Shown here piece by piece: positions 18,098 through 28,119 of a stretch of DNA of 64,000 bases (the first letter of the stretch is position 1; each line of letters opens with the position of its first letter). The position numbers and the translations under genes are program-made. The stretch lies in NCBI RefSeq assembly GCF_007097145.1, contig NZ_VJVZ01000004.1, forward strand, positions 310,001 to 374,000, written 5' to 3'. The notes beneath the pieces are model-generated. The model was not told the DNA's origin. It did not search any database and was given only the letters and a program-made list of their open reading frames with translations. The DNA is from Flavobacterium zepuense. GTDB lineage: Bacteria > Bacteroidota > Bacteroidia > Flavobacteriales > Flavobacteriaceae.

Positions 18098-18727
18098 TTA
18101 CACCAATCCTTTTTCAAATGCTACCCTTACCAATCCGGCGCTGTTTTTAACTCCCAGTTTTTGAAAGAGGTTGCTCCTGTGCGACTCTACAGTTTTTGTA
18201 CTTAAAAAAATAGCATTTGCAATTTCCTCTGTAGTGTATTCTTTTATAATAAGATTAAGTATTTCCTGCTCCCTGGAGGTAAGCTTTGGTATAAATGATG
18301 CATCGCTTGCTTCACCAAGAGATTCGTTGAGCAAAATAGTTGTAATGCTGGCAGATAGGTACCGTTTGCCTTCCATAACAGTTTTAATGGCAAGTATAAG
18401 CTCAGGCTTACCTGTATTTTTAAGCAGGTAGCCCATTGCTCCATTTTTCATCATTTGTTTTATGAATGATGTCTCGTCAAAGTTAGTAAGCGCTATTATT
18501 TTTAACTCCGGGAATTTTTTAAGCAGCACCTTGCAGGCATCTATGCCACTACCATCGGGCAGGTTTATGTCCAGTAAAAGTACTTGTGTACTCTCATCCA
18601 GCCCGGCAAGTAAATCATTAATAGTTGTAAAAGATTTTGATATACATATGTCCTTTTCTGCCCGTAGCAATGTTTTTATACCCTCAATTACTATAGTATG
18701 GTCGTCAGTTATTGCTATTTGTATCAT
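18098..18727 (-). CDS. NarL/LuxR family response regulator
   Basis: A 209-residue two-component response regulator. The receiver domain has Asp8-Asp9 of the acidic pocket, the phospho-acceptor Asp53 (VLLLDINLPDGSG) and the conserved Lys in GYLLKNTGKPE. The C-terminal LuxR-type helix-turn-helix is LTSREQEILNLIIKEYTTEEIANAIF with STKTVESHRSNLFQKLGV. Its ATG follows the stop of the sensor kinase gene directly (TAA then ATG), so the two are co-translated and are cognate partners. The targets are unknown. It is near the mannan operon, but that operon already has its own LacI-type control. Confidence 0.95.
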   Translation of the reverse strand: MIQIAITDDHTIVIEGIKTLLRAEKDICISKSFTTINDLLAGLDESTQVLLLDINLPDGSGIDACKVLLKKFPELKIIALTNFDETSFIKQMMKNGAMGYLLKNTGKPELILAIKTVMEGKRYLSASITTILLNESLGEASDASFIPKLTSREQEILNLIIKEYTTEEIANAIFLSTKTVESHRSNLFQKLGVKNSAGLVRVAFEKGLV

Positions 18728-20638
18728 TTACAGCTTGTTTAAATCAATAAGTATTAAAAAAGAAGTGCCGTTTGAAGAACTGCTTATGTCAAGATCGGCA
18801 TTAAGCACCTGAACCCTTGAGCGGATGTTTTTAAGTCCCAGTCCTTGTACAACTGTTTTTGGATCGAATCCCACACCATTATCTTCTACTGTAATACTAA
18901 GCTCTGCCTCATGAAAATTGAGCTGTACAAGAGCATTTGTTGCCTGGGCATGTTTTATAATATTATTGATGATTTCCTGTATAATCCTGTAAATTGTAGT
19001 CTCCGCAGTTTGCTTAAGGGGCTTTGGCATTCCAAAATACTGAAAATCAATTCGGGTAGCATTAACAGCACTTGTTTTTATACAGTACTGCTTAACCGAT
19101 TCTACAAGCCCGAAATCAATTATAGACGCAGGCATAAGGTCGTGCGATATGTTTCTTACCTGTGTGCAGGCATGGTCTATCATTTCAATAATTTTTTGTA
19201 AATCTTTTTTCTCGCCCGGCATTATTCCATACTCCTCAATGCCGGATATTCGGTATTTTATGGCCGAAAGATCGCCGTTAATGCCATCATGCAGCTCCTG
19301 CGCTATGCGCTTGCGTTCTTTTTCCTGGCCGTCCAACAATGCTTCCAGTTGCATTATTTCCTGTTTTTGCTGCAGGGATAAAATTTCTTTGTCTTTAATT
19401 TTTTGCCTTTGGCGAAAACTAAGCCATACACCTGCTGAAAGCAGAATAAGAAGACCCATGCCTGCCAGCGAATATACAAACCGGTTCCTGTTACTAAGCA
19501 CCTCTACTTCTTTCTTTTTAAGGAGTATTTGCTGGCCTGCTATGGCATTGTCTTTCTTCTCTGATTCAAACTGGTTTTGGTAAAGCGATATCTGCTTTAG
19601 GTAGTCAGCGCTTACAACAGAGTCTTTAATGGCAATGCTTTGCTGCAGGGAATTATAGGCGAGCCGGTAATTGCCCATAGCTTTGTGTATTTTAGCCAGC
19701 TGGTTATAGCTACGGTAGCCTATTTCCCTGGCTTTAATTTGTTTTGCAAGGCGTGCTGACTTTTCTGCATAGTTAAGAGCTTCTTTATAGTTACCCGTTT
19801 CCAAATACAGGCCGCTTATAATATGGAACAGGTCGTTTTTTTGAAACAGGTCATTTTGCACCTCTGATAGTTTCAGCGCTTTTGCATAATGATTTAAAGC
19901 GGCAGGATACTGTTTTATATATTTATAATATTCGGCAAAATTCCGTTCGGCAAAAAACTGTATACGCTTACTACTATCTATTTTTGACAGGGCCTGAGTT
20001 TTTTTAAAATAGGGTAACGCTTCAGCCGGCTTGTCCTGCCCTAAGAGGGTAATGCCTACATCGCCATAAAGGAGTGCCTTTTGTTCTGTTTGGGCTGCGC
20101 CAACATAATTTAAAGCTTTTTTAAGGTACAGGAGCTCCATCCTGAGGTCCTTAATATTGTCATACATGGTTGAAAGGTTTTGGTAGCTTTGGCTTAATGC
20201 AGCGCTGTCATTAATTATCTCAAAAATGGTTATGCCTTTCAGGTAATACGTAATAGCACCCTTATAATCTCCCCTAAACTGAGAATTGTTTGCCAGGTTA
20301 TTATAAGTAAGCCCTTCGCCCCGTTTGTAACCTGCCTTTATACTGTAGGGCAGCGATTTTTTAAAAAAATAAAGGGCCGAATCATAATTGCCATTATCAC
20401 TATGCACCAGTCCACTGTATTGTAATGCCTTAAAAGTACCAATATGATAACCATCGTTAACGCTTCGCCTGTAAGCCTGGTTATAAATTTCGAGTGCCTT
20501 CTTTGGTGCAGATGCCTCATTCTCATAAGCCTTATCCAGTAACAAATTTATGTTCACCGAATCTTTTTGGGCATTTACGCCCGTAAAGACAAGAATGACA
20601 AAACAACAAATAATGTACTGCCTGTTTAGGAAAGCCAT
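18728..20638 (-). CDS. TPR-containing sensor histidine kinase (HisKA_3 type)
   Basis: A 636-residue sensor. It has a signal peptide (about 1-23), then seven or more TPR-like helical repeats (about 30-350) that probably lie in the periplasm. One membrane helix (FVYSLAGMGLLILLSAGVWLSF, about 383-404) and a short coiled coil lead to a NarX-type kinase: the phospho-acceptor His is in RKRIAQELHDGINGDLSAI, with ATP-binding motifs YRIIQEIINNIIKHAQ, VEDNGVGFD and GLGLKNI. The stop codon abuts the ATG of the response regulator gene. This architecture is common in Bacteroidota; the signal sensed is unknown. Confidence 0.94.
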   Translation of the reverse strand: MAFLNRQYIICCFVILVFTGVNAQKDSVNINLLLDKAYENEASAPKKALEIYNQAYRRSVNDGYHIGTFKALQYSGLVHSDNGNYDSALYFFKKSLPYSIKAGYKRGEGLTYNNLANNSQFRGDYKGAITYYLKGITIFEIINDSAALSQSYQNLSTMYDNIKDLRMELLYLKKALNYVGAAQTEQKALLYGDVGITLLGQDKPAEALPYFKKTQALSKIDSSKRIQFFAERNFAEYYKYIKQYPAALNHYAKALKLSEVQNDLFQKNDLFHIISGLYLETGNYKEALNYAEKSARLAKQIKAREIGYRSYNQLAKIHKAMGNYRLAYNSLQQSIAIKDSVVSADYLKQISLYQNQFESEKKDNAIAGQQILLKKKEVEVLSNRNRFVYSLAGMGLLILLSAGVWLSFRQRQKIKDKEILSLQQKQEIMQLEALLDGQEKERKRIAQELHDGINGDLSAIKYRISGIEEYGIMPGEKKDLQKIIEMIDHACTQVRNISHDLMPASIIDFGLVESVKQYCIKTSAVNATRIDFQYFGMPKPLKQTAETTIYRIIQEIINNIIKHAQATNALVQLNFHEAELSITVEDNGVGFDPKTVVQGLGLKNIRSRVQVLNADLDISSSSNGTSFLILIDLNKL

Positions 20639-20758
20639 GTGTAGTATTGGTTACGGTTACCCCGGTTTAAGCCCACGGGAGCAATTACTATTTTTAACTT
20701 GTTACAATGCACTAAGTTAAGCAAGATTATTGTAAGATAAACAGGGCATGGTAGTTGC

Positions 20759-22588
20759 TTATAGTTTTATGAGACGTTTTGTAACGCTGCCCTCATTGCT
20801 TTTTATAAAAAAGAAGTATACCCCGGCGCTTAATTTGCTTACATCTACAACCTGCCTATTGGAGGTAATGTTCTTGTGGCTTATTATCCTGCCTTTAGCA
20901 TCTGTAATAGTAAGCGATACCGCACCCGTAAATTGCGCAAACAAAAGTGTTACCTGCCCTGCTGCCGGGTTAGGATAAATACTCATGGTAGTGGCTGTAT
21001 CTTGCGAGCCAGTTGTTAAAAGCACAAAATCTGTTGAAGCTTCCTCAGTATTCATGCAGCCTGTAGGCATGGTGTATTCAACTGTATAAATTCCGGTTGC
21101 AGTTGCTGTAATTACCTCATCATTTTCGCCTTCAAGGGCAATACCATCAAGAAACCATTGTATGATGCCTGAAAATTCCGGCATAGCAGTTAATTCATTT
21201 CCTGTAACAGTTATAGAGGGCTGTGGGGCTGTATCGGGTTCAAGTGTAAATTTACCAAGGTAAAAACCGTTGTTGGTGTCCGGCTCCCGGCAGCTGAATA
21301 CTGCTGTACCGGAACCAGAACCGGTATCTATCCTGCCGCCCACAAAATAAGTACCGTCGTTATCAGATGCAAGGCATTGTGCCCTGTAGGTATCATCGCC
21401 ACCAAAGGCAAAGGCGCTTACAAAATTGCCTTCATAATCTATTTTGGCAACAAAACAGTTGTTTACCCCGCCATCAAGAACTACTTCGCCAAACTCACCG
21501 GTGGTTGCACCGGTACTAAACTGGCCGGTAATGAACAAACCATTTTCATCAGATACTTTAATAATATCCCATGGGTGCACTGTGCCGCCCACAGGCTTTA
21601 GCCACACACCATTACCTGCACCATCTATTTTTGCAACACCGTTTGTAGATGTACTTCCTATAGGATTTGTAATGGTATCCGGCCCTACGGTAGCCTCTGT
21701 AGCTACCTGTACAGTGGCATAAACATTATCATTTGCAATGGCAACAGGTACGGTATTCATATCCGGGTCGCGATAGCCGTCAAAATAGTGTACCCATACA
21801 ATTTCAAGATTTGGGGTGCAGCGCATAAATAGTATAGGCATGGTTACAAAGGTGCTGCTCGTGGGTGCCAACACTGTATCGCCATAAGTTACTGTACCGC
21901 GCGATAGGGCTGCGAAAAGCAGGTCGCCGTTACTAAATGTACCTGCGCCATTAAAGCACAAGCCTGTAGACGAGGTAATGGAGGTGTATGCATCGGCCGT
22001 AAGAGTTTCTGATATAGTGCCTGATGTGTCCATTTTACCTATTGATACTGCCCCTGTTTGAAAGTAAATAAACCCATTGGCATATTCCATCATAGAGGAT
22101 GCCGGCCAGTTTCCAAAGCTTAACGGCGCCGGTACCGCCCATACCAACTCGCCTGTTGGAGACAGCTTAAATACATAATTGCGGTTTACCACCGCAGGTA
22201 TCACCTCATCGTTGATTTTTATCACATTGTTGTCGCCATTGGCACCTAAAAAGTATAGATTGTCATCATCATCCACCTCCAGGTTAAGGGGCGTGATGTA
22301 GCCTATTGGCTTCATGTAAATGGGCGCACCGGCCGAATTAAATTTGTAAAGAAAGGTGCAGCCAGAATTGTCAAAAGGCGCTGCCGTTTGATCCTGGCAT
22401 TGTTGCGGGGCATTACCAATATCCATAGTGTAAAGGTTACCCTGAGAGTCGCGCACAATATCTACAGTGCCAATGTAGCTGTTAGCCACACCCACAAACC
22501 CGCCCGTTGATACCCAGTCAAACAATTGAGCATAGCTTTGCGTACACATAACTGTAAAAAGGACCAAGAATGTAATTTTTGATTTCAT
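20759..22588 (-). CDS. Secreted protein with type IX secretion sorting domain
   Basis: A 609-residue exported protein with a signal peptide (about 1-21, ending TQSYAQ). Residues 25-450 contain repeated beta-strand units (LYKFNSAGAP, VFKLSPTGELVWA, VAKIDGAGNGVWLKPVGG, FVAKIDYEGNFVSAFAFGGDD) like the SBBP/beta-propeller proteins of this phylum. The last 75 residues are a Por-type sorting tail: SIYPNPAAGQVTLLF, VSLTITDAKGRII, VDVSKLSAGVYFFFI and a basic KRLIKL end. It should be exported across the outer membrane by the type IX machinery and attached or released. The ligand or role is unknown. Confidence 0.9.
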   Translation of the reverse strand: MKSKITFLVLFTVMCTQSYAQLFDWVSTGGFVGVANSYIGTVDIVRDSQGNLYTMDIGNAPQQCQDQTAAPFDNSGCTFLYKFNSAGAPIYMKPIGYITPLNLEVDDDDNLYFLGANGDNNVIKINDEVIPAVVNRNYVFKLSPTGELVWAVPAPLSFGNWPASSMMEYANGFIYFQTGAVSIGKMDTSGTISETLTADAYTSITSSTGLCFNGAGTFSNGDLLFAALSRGTVTYGDTVLAPTSSTFVTMPILFMRCTPNLEIVWVHYFDGYRDPDMNTVPVAIANDNVYATVQVATEATVGPDTITNPIGSTSTNGVAKIDGAGNGVWLKPVGGTVHPWDIIKVSDENGLFITGQFSTGATTGEFGEVVLDGGVNNCFVAKIDYEGNFVSAFAFGGDDTYRAQCLASDNDGTYFVGGRIDTGSGSGTAVFSCREPDTNNGFYLGKFTLEPDTAPQPSITVTGNELTAMPEFSGIIQWFLDGIALEGENDEVITATATGIYTVEYTMPTGCMNTEEASTDFVLLTTGSQDTATTMSIYPNPAAGQVTLLFAQFTGAVSLTITDAKGRIISHKNITSNRQVVDVSKLSAGVYFFFIKSNEGSVTKRLIKL

Positions 22589-23030
22589 GCTGAAGAAAGT
22601 TTAAAGTTTATATTGCTAATTTATTGACAATAAATACTTTACACATCAGCAGAAACTTTGATATTTAGAACTCAGGGTTTACCCTTAGTAGCAACTTCAT
22701 ACTAACTTTTTCTATATCTGCTCTATGTTTATGGGTTACGCTATGCTCCATGCAAACTGCGCTTAATTGAAATTCAGATTTTTAAGTACGGTTATTATGC
22801 TTTACCAAAAGTTAACCCAAAACTTGCTGTTAGCATAATTCAATTATTTTAAAATTAATAAAATTAGAATTATAGCGTGTGTAAACCAGGTCATTAAGTA
22901 GGTTTACATGTTGATATTCAATACTTTAAACCCTTTTTTGTGACACACTTTAAAAAATGTTTTGTGCCACGAATTACCACCTAAACTTTGGGAATTTTTG
23001 CAAATTTTGATAGACAGGGGTAAAATAAAA
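22589..23030. other. Intergenic stretch upstream of the T9SS gene
   Basis: This AT-rich stretch has no credible coding frame. Bases 22880-22908 hold an 8-bp inverted repeat (TGTAAACC / GGTTTACA) with a 13-base loop. The stretch should contain the promoter of the minus-strand gene starting at 22588, but I could not settle on one -7 box. Confidence 0.5.
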
Positions 23031-23059
23031 AAACCTGCAACTTCGTAAAGTGCAGGTTT
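23031..23059. terminator. Rho-independent terminator near the left island border
   Basis: A 9-bp stem (AAACCTGCA / TGCAGGTTT) with an A-run before it and TTTTCTATAATTT after it can work in either direction. It marks the last recognisable chromosomal signal before the AT-rich island. Confidence 0.7.
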
Positions 23060-23510
23060 TCTATAATTTAACTAACTTTATAATGACATAAAGCTGAATT
23101 GTGGTGGGCTGTCAGGGATCACAGTCGAACACCTTGTGCCGATTTTGACTCTATTTAATGAATTTTAAAACATTTAATCAATTGATTTACATGTATTTAT
23201 GCACTTATATTTATTACATCACTGTTTATACTTTGTAATATCATATCAATTATTTTTTATAGTTCTCGTTTTGATTACCATTAAAATTAGGTCTAAATAT
23301 TTGACAATTAGGGTGTTAGGGTTCTATCGAACACAGTTTTTTTAGCCCGGATTTAGCTTTTTTAAATCTGATAACGCAGAAACTAAGCCTACTATGCGCT
23401 ATCAGTTTGACAAGTACGAAAGTGTCAAGCTTAAAAGCAACTTACCATGGTCTTTTAGCGGTATTCATTGTCAACATTTAGAAAAAGAAGCTTAATATTG
23501 TGCTCATTCT
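23060..23510. repeat. Left island border with TCGAAC-type repeats
   Basis: This non-coding stretch carries two copies of a short motif. GTCGAACACC at 23124-23133 recurs inverted at 55748-55757. GTGTTAGGG with TCGAACAC (about 23313-23334) closely resembles the element at 27730-27754. Bases 23318-23332 (AGGGTTCTATCGAAC) match 55777-55792 in direct orientation with a one-base gap. These are candidate junction sequences of the island; none was proven. Confidence 0.35.
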
Positions 23511-24250
23511 TTAATAGTTAGAAAACTCTAAAATTTGATAATCCGTATTTTCTCTTGTAAATTTTAAATTATTCGATTCATAAAATTCATTTATGAACTC
23601 GCTAAATTGTTGTTTTGTTGTAGAAATATCCTTGTTGTTATATGCTAATTGGAATATATTATCAAGTTGTGTAGATAATCTATAATCTCCATTAATTTTT
23701 TCACCGCTGTGCCATGCGATATTCGTTCCTGCCTTTGAGTAAGAATAATAATGTTCAGATGTAGTAACATTTTCATGAGGTGGTATTGAAATATGACCCC
23801 TTAAAAATGGCATCAAACCAATTTGCTTTTTCATGCTTCTCGAAAAAAGTATTTCATCTCTGTAGTAAAATGGATTGTAACCAAATAATCTCTCCACCAT
23901 CGAAATTTCTAGTGAATGATTATATTCATCAATCAAAAGGGTTAGAGGAGCAACATAAAATGCGAATTGGTGAGGAGGTTTATGGAATGACTTTAAAATG
24001 TTATGTTGAAATTCTGAAGCATTTTTTGCTTTGGAAGTGGCTTTAAGCCTTGCGAGGCCTTAAATTGTAAATATATTGGAACAAATCTGTTGAATAATTT
24101 ATCTGCTCCGGTTAATTGCTCATTAACCGATTTTAATTGAAATCTTTTTGACCAAAAAGGAGTTATAAAGCCTAAATATGAGGCAACATCAGCTTCAATT
24201 TGATCTTCAGATAGCTCACTATCCTTATATAATTTATAATTTTTATTCAT
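23511..24250 (-). pseudogene. Frameshifted gene of unknown family
   Basis: Two adjacent reading frames (24250 to 23993, then about 24035 to 23511) form one protein. The first ends just after YLQFKASQGLKPLP, and the second frame continues with KAKNASEFQHNILKSFHKPPHQFAFYV without a gap. The break lies at an A-run near 24025-24040, so a one-base indel or a sequencing error is likely. The joined product of about 245 residues has GADKLFNRFVPIYLQFK, which faintly recalls a nuclease-type strand, and a C-terminal GHISIPPHENVTTSEHYYSYSKAG segment. I do not recognise the family. It lies at the left edge of the defence cargo. Confidence 0.65.
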
Positions 24251-24319
24251 TGCGCCTTAAGTAATTATTTTTAGTAATATGCTTTATAATCAGTCAGATA
24301 GGCTCTGCAACCGGTTCTG

Positions 24320-26164
24320 CTAGTCAATTTCGGTAAGGATTATTTCCTCTTCTTCATCTATTGTATCACTTGTTGGAGGTTCAAAATGTCTGTTTATACC
24401 CCAAGTGTCAATAATCCAACTTGTCAGATTCTCTCGTCTCTTCTCTAAGTTTATGGCTGTCCAATCATCAAATTCTGCAATCTTCCTTTCTTGTCTAATG
24501 TCGGAGTTAGAATAAGAATAACCTAAACCCGCAACTCCCTTTTTTCTCTCAAATTCAAAATTACTGTATCGTGAATTGTCCTTTGTTAGCACTAAGTTGG
24601 AAATATCGTGTATAAACTTCTTTCGTTCTTGCTCTGACCATTTAGAAAACCAATTTGATTTCAAATCAGGATTTTGTGGCAATATATGCTCGATTGTAGA
24701 ATCCGTCAAGTCTTCCCAATTCAATTTCGGCCTATTTTTACCTTTTAATAAAAAGAGTTCATACTCATAAAGAGTATATTTCAGTAATCGTCTGTGGTGA
24801 TACCACTCAAAGAAATCTTCTATTAAAGATTTTCTGAAATTGTTTTCAGGTGAATACCAATTAATAGTTCCATATATCCATTCAGTTACTGACTGGATGG
24901 AAAACTTTGATGAAAATATATCATCTGCCCAACGATAGAATTTTGAAAGCCCTGCATTACTTCTTTTTCCTTCCCAAAGAAATACCCGATATGAGAAAGT
25001 TTCAAGTGACTTCAAAAGTTGAATGTATTCGTCATTTAAAGTTTCATTATTTTCGCGTTTAATTCTGGAAGCGATCAGTAATGGAAGATAATTAGCAATG
25101 TTCCCTGCATTGTTGATTTTAAATAGTAGATTTAGTTCGCTTTCATTAAAAGAACTATTATGAGGTTTAATAATTGCTGAATAATGTTTAGAAATTAATG
25201 CAAGACCGTCCACAAACTGAAGAAGAAAACTCTTTACTTCATCTTTGCTTCTAATCGAAAAATCTCTAAGAGGGATCACTTCATCTGACTTAAAGCCTCT
25301 GTAACCATCCCAGTTTTTTGGGGTGTAGTTTACGAATAAAGTCCAAGCAATACGTAAACATTGACTTTCACTGCCCTTACATTTAGCAATATTTACATAG
25401 ACCTCTTTCCAAGTTTTATTTATAATTTTAGTAAAATCTTCTTTTTCTGATATTTCAGGAATGTTTCTATAGACCCAATACATCAAGTAGTTTTTTAGTA
25501 ACTCCATAGAAGACAAATCTTTTCCTCTTGAATTCATTAGTTCAAAAGTCATCCCAATTTCACTTTCGACCTCAATAGGATAAAATGAAAAATTTAATTT
25601 TCTTATAATTGCATCAAACAGATCTCTTAAATATTCTACGCCATTTTCGGCTCTTTCTTCTAATTGTTCTTCAATATGATTTTTCAAAAAGCAATATGCA
25701 TCGTAAATTCTATTTTGATGAATTGAATTGGGTTCAACATTGCTAACACCTTTAGACAACAAATCGAAATAAAAATCGGCAGTATCATTGTTAAGCCTTA
25801 GTTTGCTTTTGCTTCCTGAATATAGATAGATTGGAATTTCTGATATAAAGTCTTCTAAGCCAATTTTAATAAGCTCTTTTAGTATAATTGATAAGTAAAT
25901 GCTACAAGTTGTTAATCTTTGTTGCCCGTCAACGATGTCAACTAACTCAAGCTTTTTTGTACCATAGTTTTCAGTTGGTTTATGAATTGGCTGATAGATA
26001 ACAATAGTTCCAGTATAATGACTGATTATGTTGTCATCAATTAATGCATCAATATCTTGTACAAAATCTTTCCATTGTTTAGTCTCCCAAGCATAGCCCC
26101 TTTGATAATCAGGAATTTGAAAAATTTTCCCTTCTAAAATGTTTGACAATGTTTTTTTCTCCAT
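24320..26164 (-). CDS. GmrSD-like DUF262/DUF1524 (HNH) restriction protein
   Basis: A 614-residue protein of the GmrS-GmrD fusion type, a family known to cut modified (for example glucosylated hydroxymethylcytosine) phage DNA using nucleotide hydrolysis. The DUF262 part has IPDYQRGYAW (17-26) and the ParB-like DGQQRLTT motif (79-86), which carries the nucleotide-hydrolysis residues. The C-terminal DUF1524 nuclease has the His-Me finger IEHILPQNP (from residue 491, His493) and ISNLVLTKDNSRYSN. Length and order are as in full GmrSD proteins. It is a stand-alone minus-strand gene and needs no methyltransferase. The substrate preference cannot be read. Confidence 0.9.
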   Translation of the reverse strand: MEKKTLSNILEGKIFQIPDYQRGYAWETKQWKDFVQDIDALIDDNIISHYTGTIVIYQPIHKPTENYGTKKLELVDIVDGQQRLTTCSIYLSIILKELIKIGLEDFISEIPIYLYSGSKSKLRLNNDTADFYFDLLSKGVSNVEPNSIHQNRIYDAYCFLKNHIEEQLEERAENGVEYLRDLFDAIIRKLNFSFYPIEVESEIGMTFELMNSRGKDLSSMELLKNYLMYWVYRNIPEISEKEDFTKIINKTWKEVYVNIAKCKGSESQCLRIAWTLFVNYTPKNWDGYRGFKSDEVIPLRDFSIRSKDEVKSFLLQFVDGLALISKHYSAIIKPHNSSFNESELNLLFKINNAGNIANYLPLLIASRIKRENNETLNDEYIQLLKSLETFSYRVFLWEGKRSNAGLSKFYRWADDIFSSKFSIQSVTEWIYGTINWYSPENNFRKSLIEDFFEWYHHRRLLKYTLYEYELFLLKGKNRPKLNWEDLTDSTIEHILPQNPDLKSNWFSKWSEQERKKFIHDISNLVLTKDNSRYSNFEFERKKGVAGLGYSYSNSDIRQERKIAEFDDWTAINLEKRRENLTSWIIDTWGINRHFEPPTSDTIDEEEEIILTEID

Positions 26165-26355
26165 GTAATTTATTCACTTAAAAATGGTTAATATTGTAAA
26201 GCGCCCTTCGAGTTGATAAGTTATTTATATTGCTCCCTCTCCATAAACTTCAATGAAGTTGATATTAACCTGTATACCAATCTATAGGAGCTAAGTAAAA
26301 AAAGCAAAAGGGGGCAATCAAGTTAGATCTATACATAATACTTTAAAGTTTCTAA

Positions 26356-27150
26356 TTACTGCTTGCGTCTAGCGTAAATAGCATTAGCAGACTCCGCAGA
26401 TAAAAATAAAATGTTTGATTCATCTACCTTTTCCGGCCAGTCAAAATCTTTCACGTTATCTAAATAAATTTCAATATCGACCTCTTGGTCGATATCCAAG
26501 TTACGATATTGGGATAAGGTTGTTAGTCCTCTAAAAGTATCGCTATCTGTTACAATAAATGCTAAAGGGAAATATTTAATCATGTGCGCGAACGTGCAGA
26601 CAGAGAAATTGCCCGGAACAACTGGCAGTGCAAAGTCACGCATAATTACTGTTGTATCATAAGGAAAGAACCAATAGTGGATGTGTAAATCTTCGGGAAT
26701 TGATTGATTGACTAAGAGTAGCATTTCTCTCATATTCTTATCAGTCACAACTTCGTCAATATGCATCTTTGCTGATAGTAGATGAGCTAATACCGCTTTC
26801 ATCAATCTAACAGGTTTAGTCCTAATCTTTACAGGATTTGCTACCCAAGTTGGATTATCAGGTTGTATTATATTTATAAGGCTTCTATTAAGTTGATTTA
26901 GTACCGGATCAAATTCGCTGCCAATCTTAGAATTACAATCAACACAAATCGTCCTATATTTTACACCGTTCTGACTAACCCAACCATTTTGCTTACCAGC
27001 GGTATAAAACTCATATAAATTATTTACCTCGACACTGGTTAAATTTATTCCACCTTTAGGAGGTACATGATCCCATGAAAGTGGTTTCATTTCTCTACAT
27101 ATATTGCAAATATCTATTTTGCTTCTTTTCTTCTTAAACTCTGTACTCAC
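26356..27150 (-). CDS. HNH-like zinc-binding protein of unknown role
   Basis: A 264-residue protein. The N-terminus has two CxxC knuckles (Cys15/Cys18 in CNICREMKP and Cys69/Cys72 in CVDCNSKIG) flanking SWDHVPPKGG (25-34). This spacing resembles HNH/His-Me finger nucleases, where a D-H pair precedes the metal site. The remaining 180 residues are mixed and unrecognised. The same CxxC, PPK, CxxCN layout occurs in the protein at 31009-31962, so the two are distant relatives. It lies upstream of the GmrSD-like gene in the same direction but 190 bp away, so a joint operon is uncertain. A nuclease role in defence is inferred. Confidence 0.6.
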   Translation of the reverse strand: MSTEFKKKRSKIDICNICREMKPLSWDHVPPKGGINLTSVEVNNLYEFYTAGKQNGWVSQNGVKYRTICVDCNSKIGSEFDPVLNQLNRSLINIIQPDNPTWVANPVKIRTKPVRLMKAVLAHLLSAKMHIDEVVTDKNMREMLLLVNQSIPEDLHIHYWFFPYDTTVIMRDFALPVVPGNFSVCTFAHMIKYFPLAFIVTDSDTFRGLTTLSQYRNLDIDQEVDIEIYLDNVKDFDWPEKVDESNILFLSAESANAIYARRKQ

Positions 27151-28119
27151 TTTAATCTCGCTATTTTTAGGTTATATTGATATACAATAAAAGTATTGGC
27201 TTTCATAGTAATTTTAATTCTCTTCGATGTAGTATAATCCTTGAAGTTCATTTACAGATTAACTATGGTCATCGTTATTTTTCCGTATTGAAAACGGTAA
27301 GATAAGCCCGTCTCTTATCTATGTGAAGCATATTGCCGATACCTTAGTGAAGACATCAAGCATTTTCTTGTTTTTCAGTAAGGTATGGTTTGTTTTGGGG
27401 GCTAAACATACAAATTATTTCTTTCGATTTTGTACGTAAAACACGTAAAAAAGAAAGACAGGTAAAACTACCTGTTTTTGACCTTAGAAATGAATTATTC
27501 CCTTCTATAAAATCTTTTCAAATTTAATGCTTGGTAATAATCTTTTTTATTTGTTCTATAGCAATGGATAAACCTAACGCAATTGACCCTTTTCGCCGAT
27601 TTAGAATTGATCCCTATTTTACTTGGTATACAATTGATTAATAACCTAATTAAAATTGGTAGGGAGGGGCAATGTAATTAATTTATCCACTTAAGTACTT
27701 TGAATTTGATCTAAAAGATCTATTTATATAGTGTTAGGGGCTGCGTCGAACACTTAGCCTCATCACTACTTATTACTAATTATTTTGCATACCTGTAAAA
27801 ATAACTTTGCCCCTTTCATTTAGCCCGTATATTGGCTGTTTTATTTACTAATTTTGATGAGGAATTTACTATTTCTGCGAAAAAAATAATGTAAATCTAT
27901 TCCAAGCAAAAATTTCAGATACGAAGTTTGATATGGAAAGAAAATAAAGTGGTGGTAACAGTTAGCATGCCCTTTACTTGTTTTTCCAATGGAGCAGTTT
28001 TCTGCCTCGAAAACCTTATCTTAGCGAAAAGACAGCAGTTTCCTTTTTCCGAAACTAAGCGTGGCTATGTAACGTTATGTCGAACCCATAGTCTGAATAT
28101 TCAAAATAGTTGGCAACAT
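27151..28119. other. Non-coding stretch between divergent island genes
   Basis: About 970 bp of AT-rich DNA lie between the HNH-like gene (minus) and the nuclease-like pair (plus). An open frame upstream of 28120 is not supported: its residues show no family pattern and it has no ribosome site. The stretch holds the inverted-repeat element at 27730-27754 and must contain promoters for both sides. Confidence 0.5.
27730..27754. repeat. Inverted-repeat element related to the left-border repeat
   Basis: AGTGTT and AACACT form 6-bp arms around AGGGGCTGCGTCG. The sequence shares GTGTTAGGG and TCGAACAC with the element at about 23313-23334. It lies in a non-coding gap between cargo modules, so it may be a former recombination junction. 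Confidence 0.4.

Noticed and set aside
23101..23150. tRNA-like or att-like tRNA fragment at the left island edge
   Set aside because: GTGTTCGAC fits a T loop, but the stems do not pair and no exact match to the tRNA-Val 3' end is present.
23060..27760. Integron attC-type sites for the TCGAAC repeats
   Set aside because: The core GTTRRRY / RYYYAAC pattern is not met and no integron integrase is present.
27928..28119. N-terminal extension of the small nuclease-like protein from 27928
   Set aside because: The residues look random, no ribosome site precedes it, and the conserved pattern begins at the ATG of 28120.
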